From assembly GCA_943329165.2 (NCBI GenBank), contig CALQCV020000119.1, positions 1 through 6,460 of the forward strand: DNA of 6,460 nt, in the 5' to 3' direction. Each line of letters begins with the position of its first letter. Within the stretch, counting starts at the first letter, position 1. The position numbers were made by a program, and so were the translations under genes. The notes beneath the pieces were generated by a model. That model was not told the DNA's origin. It made no database searches and saw nothing but the letters and a program-made list of their open reading frames with translations. Below, one piece after another: positions 6,101-6,460 of the stretch. This DNA comes from Candidatus Nitrotoga sp. CP45. GTDB lineage: Bacteria > Bacteroidota > Bacteroidia > Flavobacteriales > Flavobacteriaceae.

Positions 6101-6102
6101 TC
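6081..6102 (-). repeat. Right copy of the 22-nt inverted repeat, overlapping the end of the four-helix-bundle gene
   Basis: Read on the minus strand this is GATTAACGATTT, TT, GATT, T, CAG: the inverted partner of 5691-5712 (19 of 22) and a close match to 2541-2562 (20 of 22, including a shared 15-nt block TAACGATTTTTGATT). It covers the last five codons and the stop of the four-helix-bundle gene, then continues two bases into the 18-nt gap before the next gene. A further GATTGAA (minus strand, 6109-6103) extends the repeat in the style of the left flank. Confidence 0.75.
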
Positions 6103-6118
6103 TTCAATCAACAATAAA

Positions 6119-6460
6119 ATGAAGTTTAAACTATATATATTATTTTTTCTGTTATCGACTTCCCTTTTTGCCCAAAAAGTGACGACTTCTGTAAATGTTA
6201 CTAAAAACAAAATCGGAGCCGAATTCAAATTGACTTTAAAAACTGATGTTGATACGTTATCCAAAGTAAAATTTCCCATCGCGAAGAATTTTGGTGCTTT
6301 GGAGGTTATTCATTCGTATAAAATTGACACCGTTAAAAATGGTGCGCGATATGAACTAATCAAAAAATATGGGTTAACACAATTCGACAGCGGAAAATAT
6401 ACCATTTCAAGAATTCCAGTTTTGATAAACGGAAAAGTTATTTTTTCGGACAGCATCAAA
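6119..6460 (+). CDS. Secreted BatD-like protein, N-terminal fragment (runs off the right edge)
   Basis: A frame opens at the ATG at 6119-6121 and stays open to the right edge, giving 114 residues. Residues 1-18 are a clear Sec signal peptide: Lys2 and Lys4, a hydrophobic core YILFFLLSTSLF, and cleavage after Ala18 (LFA before QK). The exported part starts VTTSVNVTKNKIGAEFKLTL, continues with alternating beta-type strands, and reaches QFDSGKYTISRIPVLINGK (88-106). This immunoglobulin-like pattern is what the N-terminus of BatD-type aerotolerance proteins looks like, and the position after moxR and DUF58 fits a bat-type cluster. BatD proteins usually have a single membrane anchor near the C-terminus, which is outside the window, so the exact family is not settled. 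It starts 18 nt after the four-helix-bundle stop with an A-rich leader. No lipobox cysteine is present. Confidence 0.8.
   Translation, partial: MKFKLYILFFLLSTSLFAQKVTTSVNVTKNKIGAEFKLTLKTDVDTLSKVKFPIAKNFGALEVIHSYKIDTVKNGARYELIKKYGLTQFDSGKYTISRIPVLINGKVIFSDSIK

Noticed and set aside
6097..6279. 60-codon minus-strand frame over the start of the secreted protein gene
   Set aside because: The plus strand encodes a clear signal peptide and conserved-looking protein here; the minus frame is its shadow.

Overview
The window looks like chromosome from a Flavobacteriaceae bacterium, probably Flavobacterium or a close relative. It is AT-rich, start sites are preceded by A-rich tracts rather than strong Shine-Dalgarno sequences, and the gene content is typical of the group: a MoxR ATPase and DUF58 protein heading an aerotolerance (bat)-type cluster, a small outer-membrane barrel protein, and a TIGR02436-type four-helix-bundle protein. 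This assignment is inferred from protein character and layout, without any database search.

Left half (1-3474), all on the minus strand, read from right to left: a YdhF-like aldo/keto reductase (3474-2608); an 83-bp spacer holding a palindromic repeat; a Schlafen/AlbA_2-domain protein (2524-1373) whose last codons overlap by 8 nt the start of a calcineurin-like metallophosphoesterase (1380-643); a small secreted beta-rich protein, probably an outer-membrane barrel (615-121); and, 3 nt after it, the start of a PhnA-like zinc-ribbon protein that runs off the left edge (117-1). The four genes from 2524 leftwards are close enough together to be cotranscribed.

A 243-bp divergent intergenic region (3475-3717) separates this block from the right half and holds a candidate Bacteroidota-type promoter for the rightward genes.

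Right half (3718-6460), plus strand: a MoxR-family AAA+ ATPase, a DUF58 protein with a von Willebrand A-like MIDAS motif, a 123-aa four-helix-bundle protein, and the first 114 codons of a secreted protein that looks like a BatD-like member of the same locus. MoxR ATPases are thought to act as chaperones on vWA/DUF58 partners, and such clusters continue into batA-E in Bacteroidota. The four-helix-bundle gene has no obvious role in that set and sits between the DUF58 gene and the secreted protein.

The least expected feature is in the spacers. A degenerate 22-nt repeat occurs four times as two inverted pairs. One pair forms a gene-less palindrome at 2541-2592. The other pair (5691-5712 and 6081-6102, 19 of 22 positions matching) brackets the four-helix-bundle gene and supplies its last five codons and stop. 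A second, unrelated short-word repeat based on ACTG/CAGT, with a 13-nt period, fills the moxR-DUF58 gap. No RNA genes, CRISPR array, transposase or integrase were seen.
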